A stretch of DNA of 64,000 nt from Actinomadura cremea (GCF_014648495.1 NZ_BMRF01000014.1:1-64000), one strand, 5' to 3'. Positions 24,516-35,407 are shown, numbered from the stretch's first letter. Numbers and translations: made by a program. Notes: generated by a model not told the origin, from the letters alone.

Positions 24516-25943
24516 TCACGGGGTGATCTCCGTGCGGTCGCCGCCCCAGAGGGTGTGGAACGTGCCGTCGCGGTCGACGCGCCGGTAGGTGTGGGCGCCG
24601 AAGTAGTCCCGCTGGCCCTGGGTGAGCGCGGCGGGCAGGCGGGACGCGCGCAGCGAGTCGTAGTAGGCCAGGGCGGCGGAGAACCCGGGGACGGGGACGC
24701 CGTGCTTCGCGGCGATGGCGATCACGTTGCGCCACGCCTCCTGGGCGTCGCCGAGCGCCTCGGCGAAGTGGGCGTCGGTCAGCAGCGTCGGCGTCCGCGG
24801 GTCGGCCTCGTAGGCGGCGCGGATGCGGTCGAGGAACCGGGCCCGGATGATGCAGCCGCCGCGCCAGATCGTCGCCATCGCGCCGGCGTCGATGTCCCAG
24901 CCGTACTCGGCGCTGCCGGCCTGGATCTCGTGGAACCCCTGCGCGTACGCGACGATCTTCGACGCGTACAGGGCCTTCTCGACTGCCTCGGGGACGCCCG
25001 GCAGCGTCTCGGCGCCCGCGCGGGCGGGGCCGGGCAGGCCGCGGGCGGCCTCGCGCAGCGCGGCGTGTCCCGACACCGACCGGGCGAACACGGCCTCGGC
25101 GATGCCGCCCACCGGGACGCCGAGGTCGAGCGCGCTCTGCACCGTCCAGCGTCCGGTGCCCTTCTGCTCGGCCTGGTCGAGCACGACGTCGACGAACGGG
25201 CGTCCGGTGGCCGCGTCGGTGTGCGCGAGGACCTCGGCCGTGATCTCGATGAGGTACGACTCCAGCCGTCCGGTGTTCCACCCCCGGAACACCTCGGCGA
25301 TCTCCGCGGGCGCGAGCCCGGCGGCGTGCCTCAGCAGGTCGTAGGACTCGGCGATCAGCTGCATGTCGGCGTACTCGATGCCGTTGTGGACCATCTTCAC
25401 GAAGTGCCCGGCGCCGTCCGGCCCGACGTGCGTGCAGCACGGCGTTCCGTCCACGTGGGCGGAGATGTCCTCCAGCAGGGGGCCGAGCGCCTCGTAGGAC
25501 TCGGCGGAGCCGCCCGGCATGATGCTGGGCCCGTGCAGCGCGCCCTCCTCGCCGCCGGAGATGCCGGTGCCGACGAAGTGGATCCCGCGCTCGCGCAGGT
25601 CGGCCTCGCGGCGGCGGGTGTCGGCGAAGTGCGCGTTGCCGCCGTCGACGATCATGTCGCCGGGCTCCAGCAGCGGCGCGAACTCGCCGATCACCGCGTC
25701 CGTCGCCGGGCCCGCCTTCACCATGACCACCAACCTGCGGGGGCGTTCCAGCGAGGCGACGAACCGTTCCGCCGACTCGGCCGGCAGGAACGTCCCCTCG
25801 TCGCCGAACTCCTCCACCAGCGCCTTCGTCCGGGACGAGGTGCGGTTGTGGACGGCGACCGGATGGCCGTGCCGGGCGAGGTTGCGGGCCAGGTTGCGGC
25901 CCATCGTCGCCAGCCCCGTGACTCCGATCCGCGCCTTCTCCAT
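24516..25943 (-). CDS. gnd: 6-phosphogluconate dehydrogenase, NADP-dependent, decarboxylating
   Basis: The 475-residue protein is full length for the long-chain Gnd family of the oxidative pentose phosphate pathway. It shows the Rossmann motif [14 protein letters not shown], the substrate motif [12 protein letters not shown] (near 125), the catalytic lysine segment [16 protein letters not shown] (near 180) and a C-terminal IWRGGCIIR segment. AAGGAGAG precedes the ATG. It is divergent from the HAD/GH65 pair; the 152 bp between them should hold both promoters. Confidence 0.95.
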   Translation of the reverse strand: MEKARIGVTGLATMGRNLARNLARHGHPVAVHNRTSSRTKALVEEFGDEGTFLPAESAERFVASLERPRRLVVMVKAGPATDAVIGEFAPLLEPGDMIVDGGNAHFADTRRREADLRERGIHFVGTGISGGEEGALHGPSIMPGGSAESYEALGPLLEDISAHVDGTPCCTHVGPDGAGHFVKMVHNGIEYADMQLIAESYDLLRHAAGLAPAEIAEVFRGWNTGRLESYLIEITAEVLAHTDAATGRPFVDVVLDQAEQKGTGRWTVQSALDLGVPVGGIAEAVFARSVSGHAALREAARGLPGPARAGAETLPGVPEAVEKALYASKIVAYAQGFHEIQAGSAEYGWDIDAGAMATIWRGGCIIRARFLDRIRAAYEADPRTPTLLTDAHFAEALGDAQEAWRNVIAIAAKHGVPVPGFSAALAYYDSLRASRLPAALTQGQRDYFGAHTYRRVDRDGTFHTLWGGDRTEITP

Positions 25944-26095
25944 TGGTTCTCTCCTTGTCGTGTGCGACCCTGACCGAGGGTTGGTACGCAAGATCGCGAT
26001 CCCCCGTTCGAGCACCGTGCCCGCATGCCCTTATTCCCCTCGGGAACGGGTCGCACGTGATGCATGCGACGGGATCGCGAGCGACAGGGGGTTCG

Positions 26096-26851
26096 ATGCT
26101 GGGACTGCCGGACGGAACGGCGGCGTGCCTGTTCGATCTGGACGGGGTTCTCACGCGGACGGCGTCGGTGCACGCCGCCGCGTGGAAGGAGATGTTCGAC
26201 GGCTACCTGCGCGAGCGGGCGGCCCGGACCGGGGAGCCGTTCGTTCCCTTCGACATCGCGAAGGACTACGGCCCCCACGTGGACGGCAAGAAGCGCGAGG
26301 ACGGGACGCGCTCGTTCCTGCGCTCGCGCGGGATCGAGCTCGCGGAGGGCGAGCCGGACGACCCGCCGGACGCCGAGACCGTCCGCGGCCTCGGCGACCG
26401 CAAGAACGCGCTCGTCCTGAAGCTGATCGAGGACAGGGGCGTGGAACGGTTCGACGGGTCGATCGACTACGTCCGGGCGGCGCGGGACGCGGGACTGAAG
26501 ACGGCCGTCGTGTCGTCCAGTGCCAACACCGTCCAGGTGCTGCGGGCGGCCGGGATCACCGATCTGTTCGACGCCCGCGTGGACGGCGTCGTCGCGGCCG
26601 AGCGGCACCTCCCGGGCAAGCCCGCCCCCGACATGTTCCTGGCCGCCGCACGGGAACTGGACGTCCCGGCGGAGCGGGCGGCGGTGTTCGAGGACGCGCT
26701 CGCGGGCGTCGAGGCGGGACGCGCCGGCGGGTTCGGGCACGTCGTGGGCGTGAACCGGGTCGACGGCGCGCACGCGCGGGAGCTGGCCGAGCGGGGCGCG
26801 GACGTGGTGGTGGAAGATCTTTCGGAGCTGATGGGGGGCGAGAGCGCGTGA
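26096..26851 (+). CDS. Beta-phosphoglucomutase-family HAD hydrolase
   Basis: The 251-residue protein has HAD motif I FDLDGVLT (D14, D16), motif II VVSSSAN, the lysine in PGKPAPDMF and motif [14 protein letters not shown]. The cap domain and length fit the beta-phosphoglucomutase branch. It is translationally coupled (GTGA) to a GH65 phosphorylase gene, the classical arrangement in which phosphorolysis of an alpha-glucobiose gives beta-glucose-1-phosphate and the mutase turns it into glucose-6-phosphate. Confidence 0.88.
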   Translation: MLGLPDGTAACLFDLDGVLTRTASVHAAAWKEMFDGYLRERAARTGEPFVPFDIAKDYGPHVDGKKREDGTRSFLRSRGIELAEGEPDDPPDAETVRGLGDRKNALVLKLIEDRGVERFDGSIDYVRAARDAGLKTAVVSSSANTVQVLRAAGITDLFDARVDGVVAAERHLPGKPAPDMFLAAARELDVPAERAAVFEDALAGVEAGRAGGFGHVVGVNRVDGAHARELAERGADVVVEDLSELMGGESA

Positions 26852-29262
26852 ACATCCCGGAAGGGCAGGCGAGCGCGGACCGCCCGGTCTTCATGGTCGA
26901 ACCGTGGTGCGTACGGGAACCCGAGCTGCGGCTCGACCGGCTGCGGCAGAGCGAATCGGTGTTCGCGCTCTCCAACGGGCACGTCGGCCTGCGCGGCAAC
27001 CTGGACGAGGGCGAGCCGCACGGCCTGCCGGGCACCTATCTGAACTCGTTCTACGAGCAGCGGCCGCTGCCGCACGCCGAGGTCGCCTACGGGTACCCCG
27101 AATCGGGGCAGACGGTCATCAACGTCACCAACGGCAAGGTGATCCGGCTGCTGGTCGACGACGAGCCGTTCGACGTCCGCTACGGCCGCGTGCACCACCA
27201 CGAGCGCGTCCTCGACATGCGCGCCGGGACGCTCACCCGGAACGTGGAGTGGACGTCCCCGGCGGGACGGCGGGTCAAGGTCGGCTCGGTGCGGCTGGTG
27301 TCGCTCACCCAGCGGGCGATCGCCGCGATCTGCTACGACGTCGAGCCGGTGGACGAGGCGATCCGGATCGTCGTGCAGTCGGAGCTCGTCGCGAACGAGG
27401 CGCTGCCGGGCAGCGCCAAGGACCCGCGCGCGTCGGCGATCCTGGACAGCCCGCTGGTCAGCGAGGAGCACGTCGCCAACGGCAAGAAGGTCCTGCTCCT
27501 GCACCGCACCCGGGAGAGCGGCCTGCGGATGGCGGCGGGCATGGCGCACGACGTCCAGGGCCCCGAGTCGATGACGGTCGACACCGAGAGCTCCCCGGAC
27601 GTGGGGCGGATGACGATCGCGACGCGCATCGAGCCGGGGCAGCGGCTCCGCATCGTCAAGTACGTCGCCTACGGATGGTCGAGCCGGCGGTCCCGCCCGG
27701 CGCTGCACGACCAGGTCGTCGGGGCGCTCGCGGGCGCGCGGCAGACCGGCTGGGACGGGCTGCTGGCGGAGCAGCGCGAGTACCTCGACGCGTTCTGGGA
27801 GTGCGCGGACGTCGAGGTGGAGGGCGACGCCGAGATCCAGCAGGCCGTGCGGTTCGGGCTGTTCCACGTCCTGCAGGCGGGCGCGCGCGCGGAACGCCGC
27901 ATGATCCCCGCCAAGGGCCTCACCGGGCCCGGTTACGACGGGCACACGTTCTGGGACACCGAGACGTTCGTCCTGCCCGTGCTCACCTACACCGTGCCCG
28001 GAGCGGCCGCGGACGTCCTGGCGTGGCGGCACATGACGCTGCCGCTGGCCCGCGAGCGCGCCGCCCAGCTGGGCCTGCGCGGCGCCACGTTCCCCTGGCG
28101 GACGATCCGCGGCCACGAGTGCTCGGGGTACTGGCCCGCGGGCACCGCGGCCTTCCACGTCAACGCCGACATCGCCGACGCGGTCGTCCGGTACGCCGAC
28201 GTCACGCGGGACGAGGAGTTCGAGCGGGAGGTCGGCCTGGAGGTGCTGGTCGAGACGGCCCGGCTGTGGCGGAGCCTCGGCCATCACGACGTCGGCGGCG
28301 TGTTCCGCATCGACGGCGTCACGGGCCCCGACGAGTACAGCGCGATCGCCGACAACAACGTCTACACGAACCTGATGGCGCGGCGGAACCTGCAGGAGGC
28401 CGCCGAGACCGCCATGCGGCACCCGGACGCCGCCGAACGGCTCGGGGTGGACGCCGAGGAGGCCGCGTCCTGGCGGGACGCCGCCGCCGCGATGCTGATC
28501 CCCTACGACCAGCGGCTCGGCGTGCACCCGCAGAGCGAGGGGTTCACCAACCACGCCCACTGGGACTTCGCCGACACCGGGCCCGACCACTACCCGCTGC
28601 TGCTGAACTACCCGTACTTCGACCTGTACCGCAAGCAGGTCGTCAAGCAGGCCGACCTGGTGCTGGCCCTGCACCTGTGCGGGCAGGCGTTCACCGACGA
28701 GCAGAAGGCCCGGAACTTCGCCTACTACGAGGCGCTGACGGTCCGCGACTCCTCCCTGTCGGCGCAGACGCAGGCCGTCATCGCCGCGGAGGTCGGCCAG
28801 CTGGAGCTGGCGCACGACTATCTCGGCGAGACCGCCCTGATGGACCTGCACGACCTGAACCGCAACACCGGCGACGGGCTCCACCTGGCGTCGATGGCGG
28901 GCGCGTGGAACGGCCTGGTCGCCGGGTTCGGCGGGATGCGCGCGGGCGGCGGGCGGCTCCGGTTCGCGCCGCGGCTGCCCGGCGGGATCAGCCGGCTGAC
29001 GTTCCGGCTGCGCTACCGGGGCAGCCTCGTGCGGGTCACCGTGTCCGGCGAGTCGGCCCGCTACGACCTGCTGGACGGGCCGGGGGTGAAGCTGTGGCAC
29101 CACGGTGAGCCGCTCACCCTGGGCGACGAGCCGGTCGAGCTGCCCATCGAGCCGATCGCGACGCAGCCCGCGCCGACGCAGCCCGCCGGGCGGGAGCCGA
29201 TGCCGCGCCGCATCGACCCGCACGGAAGGGACGGGCGGGGCGCGCCGCGCCGCGACGGCTGA
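26848..29262 (+). CDS. Glycoside hydrolase family 65 disaccharide phosphorylase
   Basis: The 804-residue protein has the GH65 N-terminal beta-sandwich (about 15-290), an (alpha/alpha)6 barrel with catalytic acid E496 in VTGPDEYS, and the C-terminal sheets. Family members phosphorolyse maltose, trehalose, kojibiose or related sugars by inversion. The adjacent beta-phosphoglucomutase-type gene supports a beta-glucose-1-phosphate product. The exact disaccharide cannot be decided from sequence reading. The last 35 residues are a Pro/Arg-rich tail beyond the family domains. Confidence 0.9.
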   Translation: MNIPEGQASADRPVFMVEPWCVREPELRLDRLRQSESVFALSNGHVGLRGNLDEGEPHGLPGTYLNSFYEQRPLPHAEVAYGYPESGQTVINVTNGKVIRLLVDDEPFDVRYGRVHHHERVLDMRAGTLTRNVEWTSPAGRRVKVGSVRLVSLTQRAIAAICYDVEPVDEAIRIVVQSELVANEALPGSAKDPRASAILDSPLVSEEHVANGKKVLLLHRTRESGLRMAAGMAHDVQGPESMTVDTESSPDVGRMTIATRIEPGQRLRIVKYVAYGWSSRRSRPALHDQVVGALAGARQTGWDGLLAEQREYLDAFWECADVEVEGDAEIQQAVRFGLFHVLQAGARAERRMIPAKGLTGPGYDGHTFWDTETFVLPVLTYTVPGAAADVLAWRHMTLPLARERAAQLGLRGATFPWRTIRGHECSGYWPAGTAAFHVNADIADAVVRYADVTRDEEFEREVGLEVLVETARLWRSLGHHDVGGVFRIDGVTGPDEYSAIADNNVYTNLMARRNLQEAAETAMRHPDAAERLGVDAEEAASWRDAAAAMLIPYDQRLGVHPQSEGFTNHAHWDFADTGPDHYPLLLNYPYFDLYRKQVVKQADLVLALHLCGQAFTDEQKARNFAYYEALTVRDSSLSAQTQAVIAAEVGQLELAHDYLGETALMDLHDLNRNTGDGLHLASMAGAWNGLVAGFGGMRAGGGRLRFAPRLPGGISRLTFRLRYRGSLVRVTVSGESARYDLLDGPGVKLWHHGEPLTLGDEPVELPIEPIATQPAPTQPAGREPMPRRIDPHGRDGRGAPRRDG

Positions 29263-29315
29263 GGGTTCTCAGGCGTCCGGACGCGGCCGCGCGAGGGGGA
29301 AGGCGCCCCCGGCCC

Positions 29316-29927
29316 TCATTCCTCGGGCGGGGCGGTGGAGGGCGTGCAGACCGGCGCGCAGACGTCCTCGTCCGGGCCCGCCGCCCGGGAGCCGTTCCCG
29401 CCCGCCCCGGTCTCGCCCGCCCCGTTCCCGCGGTCTCCGTTCTCGCGGTCGGCGGGACGGGGCGCGGCGGCGGGGCCGGTCAGCAGCCGGCGCGGGCCGG
29501 GGCCCTCGTCGCCGAGGCGGTCGTAGGGGTTGGCGAGCGCGCACTTGCTGATCGAGAGGCAGCCGCAGCCGATGCAGTCGGTGAGGTCGTCGCGGAGCTT
29601 CTCGAGCTGGGAGATGCGGTCGTCGAGGGTGCCGCGCCAGTGCTGCGAGAGCCGTGCCCAGTCGTCGACGGTCGGGGTCCGCTCCTCGGGGAGCGTGGCG
29701 AGCGCCTCGCGGATCTCGGCGAGCGGGATGCCGACCCGCTGCGAGACCTTGATGAAGGAGACCCGGCGGAGCGTGTCGCGGCTGAAGCGGCGCTGGTTCC
29801 CGGCCGTCCGGCGGCTGCTGATCAGTCCCTTGGACTCGTAGAAGTGCAGGGCGGAGACGGCCACGCCGCTGCGCTCGGCGAGCTGGCCGACGGTCAGTTC
29901 GTGCACCCGGAATTCCAGCCGCGTCAT
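29316..29927 (-). CDS. soxR: Redox-sensing MerR-type regulator SoxR
   Basis: The 203-residue protein has a MerR HTH domain ([20 protein letters not shown]), a dimerisation helix and the [2Fe-2S] cluster ligands C118, C121, C123 and C129 in [12 protein letters not shown], with the same spacing as E. coli SoxR. Beyond residue 140 it has a Gly/Asn/Glu-rich extension of about 60 residues that ends with two extra cysteines (CAPVC). Actinomycete SoxR senses redox-active compounds directly and needs no SoxS. A matching SoxR box lies near 35.9 kb. Confidence 0.95.
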   Translation of the reverse strand: MTRLEFRVHELTVGQLAERSGVAVSALHFYESKGLISSRRTAGNQRRFSRDTLRRVSFIKVSQRVGIPLAEIREALATLPEERTPTVDDWARLSQHWRGTLDDRISQLEKLRDDLTDCIGCGCLSISKCALANPYDRLGDEGPGPRRLLTGPAAAPRPADRENGDRGNGAGETGAGGNGSRAAGPDEDVCAPVCTPSTAPPEE

Positions 29928-29970
29928 GCCCCGCATCCTAAACGCCGGTGCCGGGTGCCGGGACGGGCGG

Positions 29971-30558
29971 TCAGTGCGGGCGTGGGGACGGCTCCCCGGC
30001 CGGGCGGCCGCTCCGGCGCGCCTCCTCCCCCAGCTTGCGCAGCCGGAACGCGGCCCCGATCAGCGCCGCGCCGAACAGGATCGACGCCAGCCCGATCAGC
30101 CAGACGAGCGCGAGCGCGCCGCTCACCGGCCACGTCAGCAGCAGGATCCCGAACACGACCGAGATCGCGCCGGTCAGCGCGTAGAACCACTCGCCGCGCA
30201 GCTCCCGGCGCAGCGCGATCGCGGCGATGATCTCGAACACGCCGGTCACGACCGCCCAGATCCCGATCAGCCACAGCAGGACGAGGGCGGTGGCGGCGGG
30301 CCACAGCAGCGCCAGCGCACCGAGGACGATCCCGGCCGCCCCGGACACGCCGAGCCAGCCGCGGGACACGCCCGCGGTCGTCCCGCGGACCGCGTGCGCG
30401 AGCGCCATGGCGCCGTCCACCAGCGCGTACGCGCCGAAGAGCAGCACCAGGGCCCAGACGGTGATACCGGGCCACACCCACGCCACGATGCCGAACAGGA
30501 CGGCGAACGCGCCGCGCAGCGCGAGCACCCACCAGTGGCGGGCCATCAGATCGAACAC
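29971..30558 (-). CDS. HdeD-family membrane protein
   Basis: The 195-residue protein has six predicted transmembrane helices in three similar pairs, with the repeated pattern G.F.VLFGI.....P and LL..WP typical of HdeD (DUF308). HdeD was named for acid resistance in E. coli; its role in actinomycetes is unknown. The GTG start follows GGGGAGG. It lies 43 bp upstream of soxR on the same strand, so the two may be cotranscribed. Confidence 0.85.
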   Translation of the reverse strand: MFDLMARHWWVLALRGAFAVLFGIVAWVWPGITVWALVLLFGAYALVDGAMALAHAVRGTTAGVSRGWLGVSGAAGIVLGALALLWPAATALVLLWLIGIWAVVTGVFEIIAAIALRRELRGEWFYALTGAISVVFGILLLTWPVSGALALVWLIGLASILFGAALIGAAFRLRKLGEEARRSGRPAGEPSPRPH

Positions 30559-30708
30559 GCCTGCCTCCCCGACTCGAAGGACGGTTCACACCGCCCGTTC
30601 CCGCAGGTGAGCGGGGCAAGCGTGCGGGGACGTCCGGAAACGGCGGCGCCCACCGCCCGGACGTGCCGGGCGGCGGGCGCGCAGTGCCGTGTCAGGCGTT
30701 CCGGAGGC

Positions 30709-32526
30709 TCAGTGCTCCAGGCGGCGCACCAGGCTGTGGTACTCGTCCCACAGCGCCTTCGGGGTGTGGTCGCCGAAGGTCTCGAAGTGCGGGACGACGA
30801 GCGCCGCCTCCTCCTTCCACACCTCGGTGTCGACCGACAGGAGGGTGTCGAGGGCGGCGTCGTCGAGGTCGAGGCCCTCGGTGTCCAGCGACTCCCGGGT
30901 CGGCAGGTGCCCGATGGGGGACTTGACCGCGTCGGCCTTGCCGTTGAGGCGCTCGACGATCCACTTCAGGACGCGGCTGTTCTCGCCGAAGCCGGGCCAG
31001 ATGAATTTGCCGTCGGCGTCCTTGCGGAACCAGTTGACGTAGTAGATCCGCGGGAGCTTCTCGGCGTCGGTGGCCTTGCCGATGTCCAGCCAGTGGCCGA
31101 AGTAGTCGCCCATGTTGTAGCCGCAGAACGGCAGCATGGCGAACGGGTCGCGGCGCAGCTCGCCGACCTTGCCCTCGGCCGCGGCGGTCTTCTCCGACGC
31201 CACGTTGGCGCCGAGGAACACGCCCTGCTGCCAGTCGAACGACTCGGTGACCAGCGGGACGGCGGTGGCGCGGCGGCCGCCGAACAGGATCGCCGAGATC
31301 GGCACGCCCTTCGGGTCCTCCCACTCGGGCGCGATGATCGGGCACTGCCCGGCCGGGGTGGTGAAGCGGGCGTTGGGGTGCGCGGCGGGCGTCTGCGACG
31401 CGGGCGTCCAGTCGTTGCCCTTCCAGTCGGTGAGGTGCGCGGGCGGCTCGTCGGTGAGGCCCTCCCACCAGACGTCGCCGTCGTCGGTGAGCGCGACGTT
31501 GGTGAAGATGCTGTTGCCCCACAGGGTCTTCACGGCGTTGGCGTTGGTGCTCGCGCCGGTGCCGGGCGCGACGCCGAAGAACCCGGCCTCGGGGTTGATC
31601 GCGTAGAGCCGGCCGTCGTCGCCGAACCGCATCCAGGCGATGTCGTCGCCGATCGTCTCGACCTTCCAGCCGGGGATCGTCGGCTCCAGCATGGCCAGGT
31701 TGGTCTTGCCGCAGGCGGACGGGAACGCGGCGGCGACGTAGCGGGTCTGGCCGTCCGGCGGGGTGAGCTTCAGGACGAGCATGTGCTCGGCCATCCAGCC
31801 CTCGTCGCGGGCCATCGTGGAGGCGATCCGCAGCGCGTAGCACTTCTTGCCGAGCAGCGCGTTGCCGCCGTACCCGGACCCGTACGACCAGATCTCACGG
31901 GTCTCGGGGAAGTGGGTGATGTACTTCGTGGAGTTGCACGGCCACTTGACGTCCTGCTGTCCGGGCTCGAGCGGCGCGCCGACCGAGTGGACGGCCTTCA
32001 CGAACGAGCCGCGCTCCTCGATCAGCCGCAGGGCGCCCGCGCCCATCCGGGTCATGATCCGCATCGAGACGGCGACGTAGGCGGAGTCGGTGATCTCGAC
32101 GCCGAGCTGGGAGATCTCACCGCCGAGCGGGCCCATGCAGAACGGCACCACGTACATGGTGCGGCCCTTCATGCAACCGTCGAAGAGACCGTTCAGGGTC
32201 TCCTTCATCTCACCGGGCGCGATCCAGTTGTTGGTCGGACCGGCGTCCTCCTCCTTTTCGGAGCAGATGTACGTCCGGTCCTCCACGCGGGCCACGTCGG
32301 TGGGGTCGGAGGCCGCGTAGAAGCTGTTGGGCCGTTTCGCCGAGTCGAGCCGCGTGAGCGTGCCCTGCTCGACGAGCAGGGCGGTGAGGCGCTCCCACTC
32401 GTCGTCCGAGCCGTCGCACCACTCGACGCGGTCCGGCTTGGTCAGCTCGGCGATCCCGCGTACCCAGTCAATCAGTTCGGTGTGACCGGTAGGGGCCTGG
32501 TCGAGGCCGGGGACCTGGATGGACAC
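30709..32526 (-). CDS. pckG: Phosphoenolpyruvate carboxykinase (GTP)
   Basis: The 605-residue protein is full length for the GTP-dependent enzyme, which converts oxaloacetate to phosphoenolpyruvate for gluconeogenesis and anaplerotic balance. The active-site loop FPSACGKTN carries the reactive cysteine (C272) and P-loop; [16 protein letters not shown] and [12 protein letters not shown] are further signatures. GTG is the start, after AAGGAG. The AT-richer 177-bp upstream region contains a GntR/DasR-like operator, suggesting carbon- or GlcNAc-linked control. Confidence 0.96.
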   Translation of the reverse strand: MSIQVPGLDQAPTGHTELIDWVRGIAELTKPDRVEWCDGSDDEWERLTALLVEQGTLTRLDSAKRPNSFYAASDPTDVARVEDRTYICSEKEEDAGPTNNWIAPGEMKETLNGLFDGCMKGRTMYVVPFCMGPLGGEISQLGVEITDSAYVAVSMRIMTRMGAGALRLIEERGSFVKAVHSVGAPLEPGQQDVKWPCNSTKYITHFPETREIWSYGSGYGGNALLGKKCYALRIASTMARDEGWMAEHMLVLKLTPPDGQTRYVAAAFPSACGKTNLAMLEPTIPGWKVETIGDDIAWMRFGDDGRLYAINPEAGFFGVAPGTGASTNANAVKTLWGNSIFTNVALTDDGDVWWEGLTDEPPAHLTDWKGNDWTPASQTPAAHPNARFTTPAGQCPIIAPEWEDPKGVPISAILFGGRRATAVPLVTESFDWQQGVFLGANVASEKTAAAEGKVGELRRDPFAMLPFCGYNMGDYFGHWLDIGKATDAEKLPRIYYVNWFRKDADGKFIWPGFGENSRVLKWIVERLNGKADAVKSPIGHLPTRESLDTEGLDLDDAALDTLLSVDTEVWKEEAALVVPHFETFGDHTPKALWDEYHSLVRRLEH

Positions 32527-32590
32527 GGGCTACTCCTTCAGCTGTTCGCAGGATCTTTGCATGATGAACAAGACCCTCGGTTTTTGCCAT

Positions 32591-32604
32591 TTGGTCTGGA
32601 CCAA
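32591..32604 (-). promoter_or_regulatory. DasR-like (GntR/HutC) operator upstream of pckG
   Basis: TTGGTCTGGACCAA is a perfect 6+6 dyad with a 2-bp centre, 65-78 bp upstream of the pckG start. Its core matches the Streptomyces DasR site TGGTCTAGACCA at 11 of 12 positions. DasR is the GlcNAc-responsive regulator of central metabolism in actinomycetes. Other GntR-family proteins bind similar TGGT..ACCA sites. Confidence 0.5.
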
Positions 32605-32703
32605 TCCCGTCGGCTTTTGGGCCTTCCCGACCCCTTTTGTGATTGATATCACCAGACTAGACGCGGCTCGGACGTCTCGCCCCAAACCAGGACATAACCG
32701 CCC

Positions 32704-33810
32704 TCAAGCTGGGTAAACGTGCGTCTCGGTGGCCTTGACGGCCGCCCATATCGGGCTGCCTTCCGACAATTGGAGCTCCGCGACGGCCGCCGCGGTGACG
32801 TCCGCGAGGGCCGTAATGGACTCTCCCGCCAGCCGCACCCGCACCCGGTCCCCGTGCCGTTCGATCGCTCCAACGCGGGCGCGCCACAGGTTGCGCGGGC
32901 TTCCGTCCGGACGCGACCGGTACAGCGCCACGGCGGATGGCGAGAAGGCCAGGAAGACCTCACCCTCGAGGGAGTCCACCGTGTCGAGGGTGTGACAACC
33001 GTCACGCAGGACGACGCGGCCGCCTTCGGCCCGTCCCCGGTACAGGTTCAGCCCGACGAGCCGGGCCACGTAGTCGGTGCGGGGCCGCCGCGCGACCTCC
33101 GCCGGCTCGCCCTCCTGGACGGGCCGCCCGCCCTCCACCACGACGATGCGGTCGGCGAGCACCATGGCGTCCAGCGGGTCGTGGGTGACGAGCACCGCAG
33201 CGCCCGTGAACCCGGCCAGGTGGCGGCGCAGCGCGGCCCGGATCTCCATCCGGGTGTGAGCGTCGAGGGCGGCGAGCGGTTCGTCCAGCAGGAGCAGGCC
33301 CGGACCGGCGGCGAGCGCGCGCGCCAGCGCGACGCGCTGCGCCTGCCCGCCGGACAGCTCCCGGGGCCGCGCCGCCGCGTACTCGGCGAGCCCCACGCGC
33401 TCCAGCCAGCCGGCGGCGGCCCGGCGCGCGTCCCGGCGCCGGACCCCCTGGCAGCGCGGCCCGAACGCGACGTTGTCGAGGGCGCTGAGGTGCGGGAACA
33501 GCAGGTAGTCCTGGAACACCATGCCGACGCGGCGGCGCTCGGGCGGCAGCGGGCGCAGGTCCGCGCCGTCGAGCCGCAGGTGCCCGCCCGACACCGGGAC
33601 CAGGCCCGCCAGGGCGCGCAGCGCGGTGCTCTTCCCCGCCCCGTTCGGCCCGAGCAGCGCCACGACCTCGCCGGGCCCCGCGGTGAGCGGCAGGTCGAGG
33701 ACGAACCCGCCGCGCCGCACGACCACCCGGGCGTCCAGCCCCGCGCCCGTCCCGTCGTTCGTCCCGTCGTTCGTCCCGTCGTTCGTCCCGTTGTTCGTCC
33801 CGGCGGTCAT
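32704..33810 (-). CDS. modC: Molybdate ABC transporter ATP-binding protein ModC
   Basis: The 368-residue ATPase has Walker A LLGPNGAGKST, signature LSGGQAQRVALARAL, Walker B LLLLDEPLAALDA and the H-loop VTHDPLDAM. Two C-terminal TOBE/Mop-like segments (about 235-365) bind oxyanions in ModC proteins. The N-terminus before the ABC domain holds a TNDG tetrapeptide repeat from a 12-bp tandem repeat. Its ATG overlaps the modB stop (ATGA). It powers molybdate uptake with ModA and ModB. Confidence 0.92.
   Translation of the reverse strand: MTAGTNNGTNDGTNDGTNDGTGAGLDARVVVRRGGFVLDLPLTAGPGEVVALLGPNGAGKSTALRALAGLVPVSGGHLRLDGADLRPLPPERRRVGMVFQDYLLFPHLSALDNVAFGPRCQGVRRRDARRAAAGWLERVGLAEYAAARPRELSGGQAQRVALARALAAGPGLLLLDEPLAALDAHTRMEIRAALRRHLAGFTGAAVLVTHDPLDAMVLADRIVVVEGGRPVQEGEPAEVARRPRTDYVARLVGLNLYRGRAEGGRVVLRDGCHTLDTVDSLEGEVFLAFSPSAVALYRSRPDGSPRNLWRARVGAIERHGDRVRVRLAGESITALADVTAAAVAELQLSEGSPIWAAVKATETHVYPA
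33749..33802. repeat. 12-bp tandem repeat in the 5' end of modC
   Basis: GTCCCGTCGTTC occurs three times exactly, a fourth time with one change, and then as a 6-bp remnant. On the coding strand it gives repeated Asn-Asp-Gly-Thr tetrapeptides (codons 5-20 of ModC), so copy-number change stays in frame. It lies right after the modB/modC junction. Confidence 0.9.
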
Positions 33811-34640
33811 GACGCGCCGATCCAGCGGTTCCGGAGGGCCGCGAGCACCACGACCGACACCACGAGCATCACCAGGCTGAGCACGATCGCGGCCTGCGGG
33901 TCGGTCTCCAGCGCGAGGTAGACGGCCAGCGGCATCGTCTGCGTCTCGCCGGGGAAGTTCCCCGCGAACGTGATGGTCGCCCCGAACTCCCCGAGCGCGC
34001 GCGCCCAGCACAGGACGGCGCCCGCCGCGACACCCGGCGCGACGAGCGGCAGCGTGACGCGGCGGAACGTCGTCCAGCGGCTCGCGCCGAGGGTCGCCGC
34101 CGCCTCCTCGTAGCGCAGGTCGGCGCCGCGCAGCGCCCCCTCGACGCTGATCACCAGGAACGGCATGGCCACGAACGCCTGCGCGAGCACCACCCCGGCC
34201 GTGGTGAACGGCAGCGTGATCCCGACCGACTCCAGCGGGCCGCCGAGGATCCCCCGCCGCCCCGCCGCCAGCAGCAGCGCGACGCCGCCGACCACCGGCG
34301 GCAGGACGAGCGGCACCGTGACCAGGGCCCGGACGAGCCGGACGCCGGGGAACCGGACGCGCGCGAGCGTCCACGCCAGCGGCACGCCGAACAGGACGCA
34401 CAGCACCGTGGCGATCGTCGCGGTGACGAGCGACAGCCTGAGCGCGTCCAGGACCTCCGGCCGCGCCAGCCGGGTGCCGAGCGTCGACCACGGCGCCCGG
34501 ACGAGCAGCCCCGCCAGCGGCAGCACGAGGAACACGAGCCCGCCGATCGCGGGCAGGATGAGGATCAGCGGCGGGCGGCCCGGCAGCCGGTCCGGGACCG
34601 CGTCGGGACGCGCCGCGGCGTCCGGGGCGCGCACGGTCAC
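33807..34640 (-). CDS. modB: Molybdate ABC transporter permease ModB
   Basis: The 277-residue protein has about six membrane segments. The permease coupling motif (EAA loop) reads YEEAAATLGASRWTTFRRVT (about 175-194), followed by LPLVAPG. ALGEFGATITFAGN is typical of ModB. The GTG start overlaps the modA stop (GTGA) and the stop overlaps modC, so the three genes form one tightly coupled operon. Confidence 0.93.
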   Translation of the reverse strand: MTVRAPDAAARPDAVPDRLPGRPPLILILPAIGGLVFLVLPLAGLLVRAPWSTLGTRLARPEVLDALRLSLVTATIATVLCVLFGVPLAWTLARVRFPGVRLVRALVTVPLVLPPVVGGVALLLAAGRRGILGGPLESVGITLPFTTAGVVLAQAFVAMPFLVISVEGALRGADLRYEEAAATLGASRWTTFRRVTLPLVAPGVAAGAVLCWARALGEFGATITFAGNFPGETQTMPLAVYLALETDPQAAIVLSLVMLVVSVVVLAALRNRWIGAS

Positions 34641-35407
34641 GGCGCCTGGAACCCCGCCTCGTCGAGCACGGCCTTCCCCCGCGGGCCCGTCACGAGGTCG
34701 ATGAACTCCCTCGCGAGGCCCGGCTGCGGGGCGTCCGCCACCTGGACGATCGGGTAGTCGTTGAGCGCCTCCGCGGCCGCCGCGAACTCGATGCCCGTGA
34801 CGTCCCCTCCGGCCGCCTTCGCGTCGGTGCGGTAGACGAGCCCCGCGTCGGCCTCCCCGAGCCGCACCTTGGTCAGGACGGCCTTCACGTCCTTCTCCCG
34901 CGACACGGGCTCGACCGTCACCCCGGCCGCGTCCAGCGCCCTGCCCGCCGCCGCGCCGCACGGCACCTGCTCGGCGCACACGACCACCCGGAGATCCCCG
35001 TCGGCCAGATCCCCGACCGACCGCACGCCGCCCGGATCGTCCCTGGGGACCGCGATGACGAGCCGGTTCGTGGCGAACACCAGCGGGTCGCCCGCCGCGT
35101 CACCGGCGTCCGTCACGGTCTTCATGGTCGCGGGACTCGCGGAGGCGAAGACGTCCGCGGGGGCGCCCTGCGTGATCTGCTGGGCGAGCGTGGAACTGCC
35201 CGCGAAGCCGAACCGCACGTCCGTCCCGGGGTGGGACTTCTCGAACGTCTCCCCCAGTTCGGTGAACGTCCCGGTCAGCGAGGCCGCCGCGAACACGGTC
35301 AGGGTCTTCCCGCCGCCGTCCCCGGACGCCTCGTCCACCTCGCCGCAGCCGGCCGGCGCGGCCAGCACGGCGAGCAGGGCCGCGACGGCCGCGGTGCGCT
35401 TGACCAC
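34637..35407 (-). CDS. modA: Molybdate-binding lipoprotein ModA
   Basis: The 256-residue solute-binding protein has a lipoprotein signal peptide (AALLAVLAAPAGC, lipobox Cys at about residue 21). The oxyanion-binding segments TVFAAASLTGTF and FGFAGSSTLAQQI (serines that coordinate molybdate) and the GAPADVFASA motif identify it as ModA. GTG is the start, after GAGGGGGAG. It would capture molybdate or tungstate outside the membrane for ModBC. Confidence 0.94.
   Translation of the reverse strand: MVKRTAAVAALLAVLAAPAGCGEVDEASGDGGGKTLTVFAAASLTGTFTELGETFEKSHPGTDVRFGFAGSSTLAQQITQGAPADVFASASPATMKTVTDAGDAAGDPLVFATNRLVIAVPRDDPGGVRSVGDLADGDLRVVVCAEQVPCGAAAGRALDAAGVTVEPVSREKDVKAVLTKVRLGEADAGLVYRTDAKAAGGDVTGIEFAAAAEALNDYPIVQVADAPQPGLAREFIDLVTGPRGKAVLDEAGFQAP

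Noticed and set aside
30600..30708. Terminator after pckG
   Set aside because: Several GC-rich repeats (ACGTCCGG/CCGGACGT) can pair in different ways, but no single convincing stem-loop stands out.
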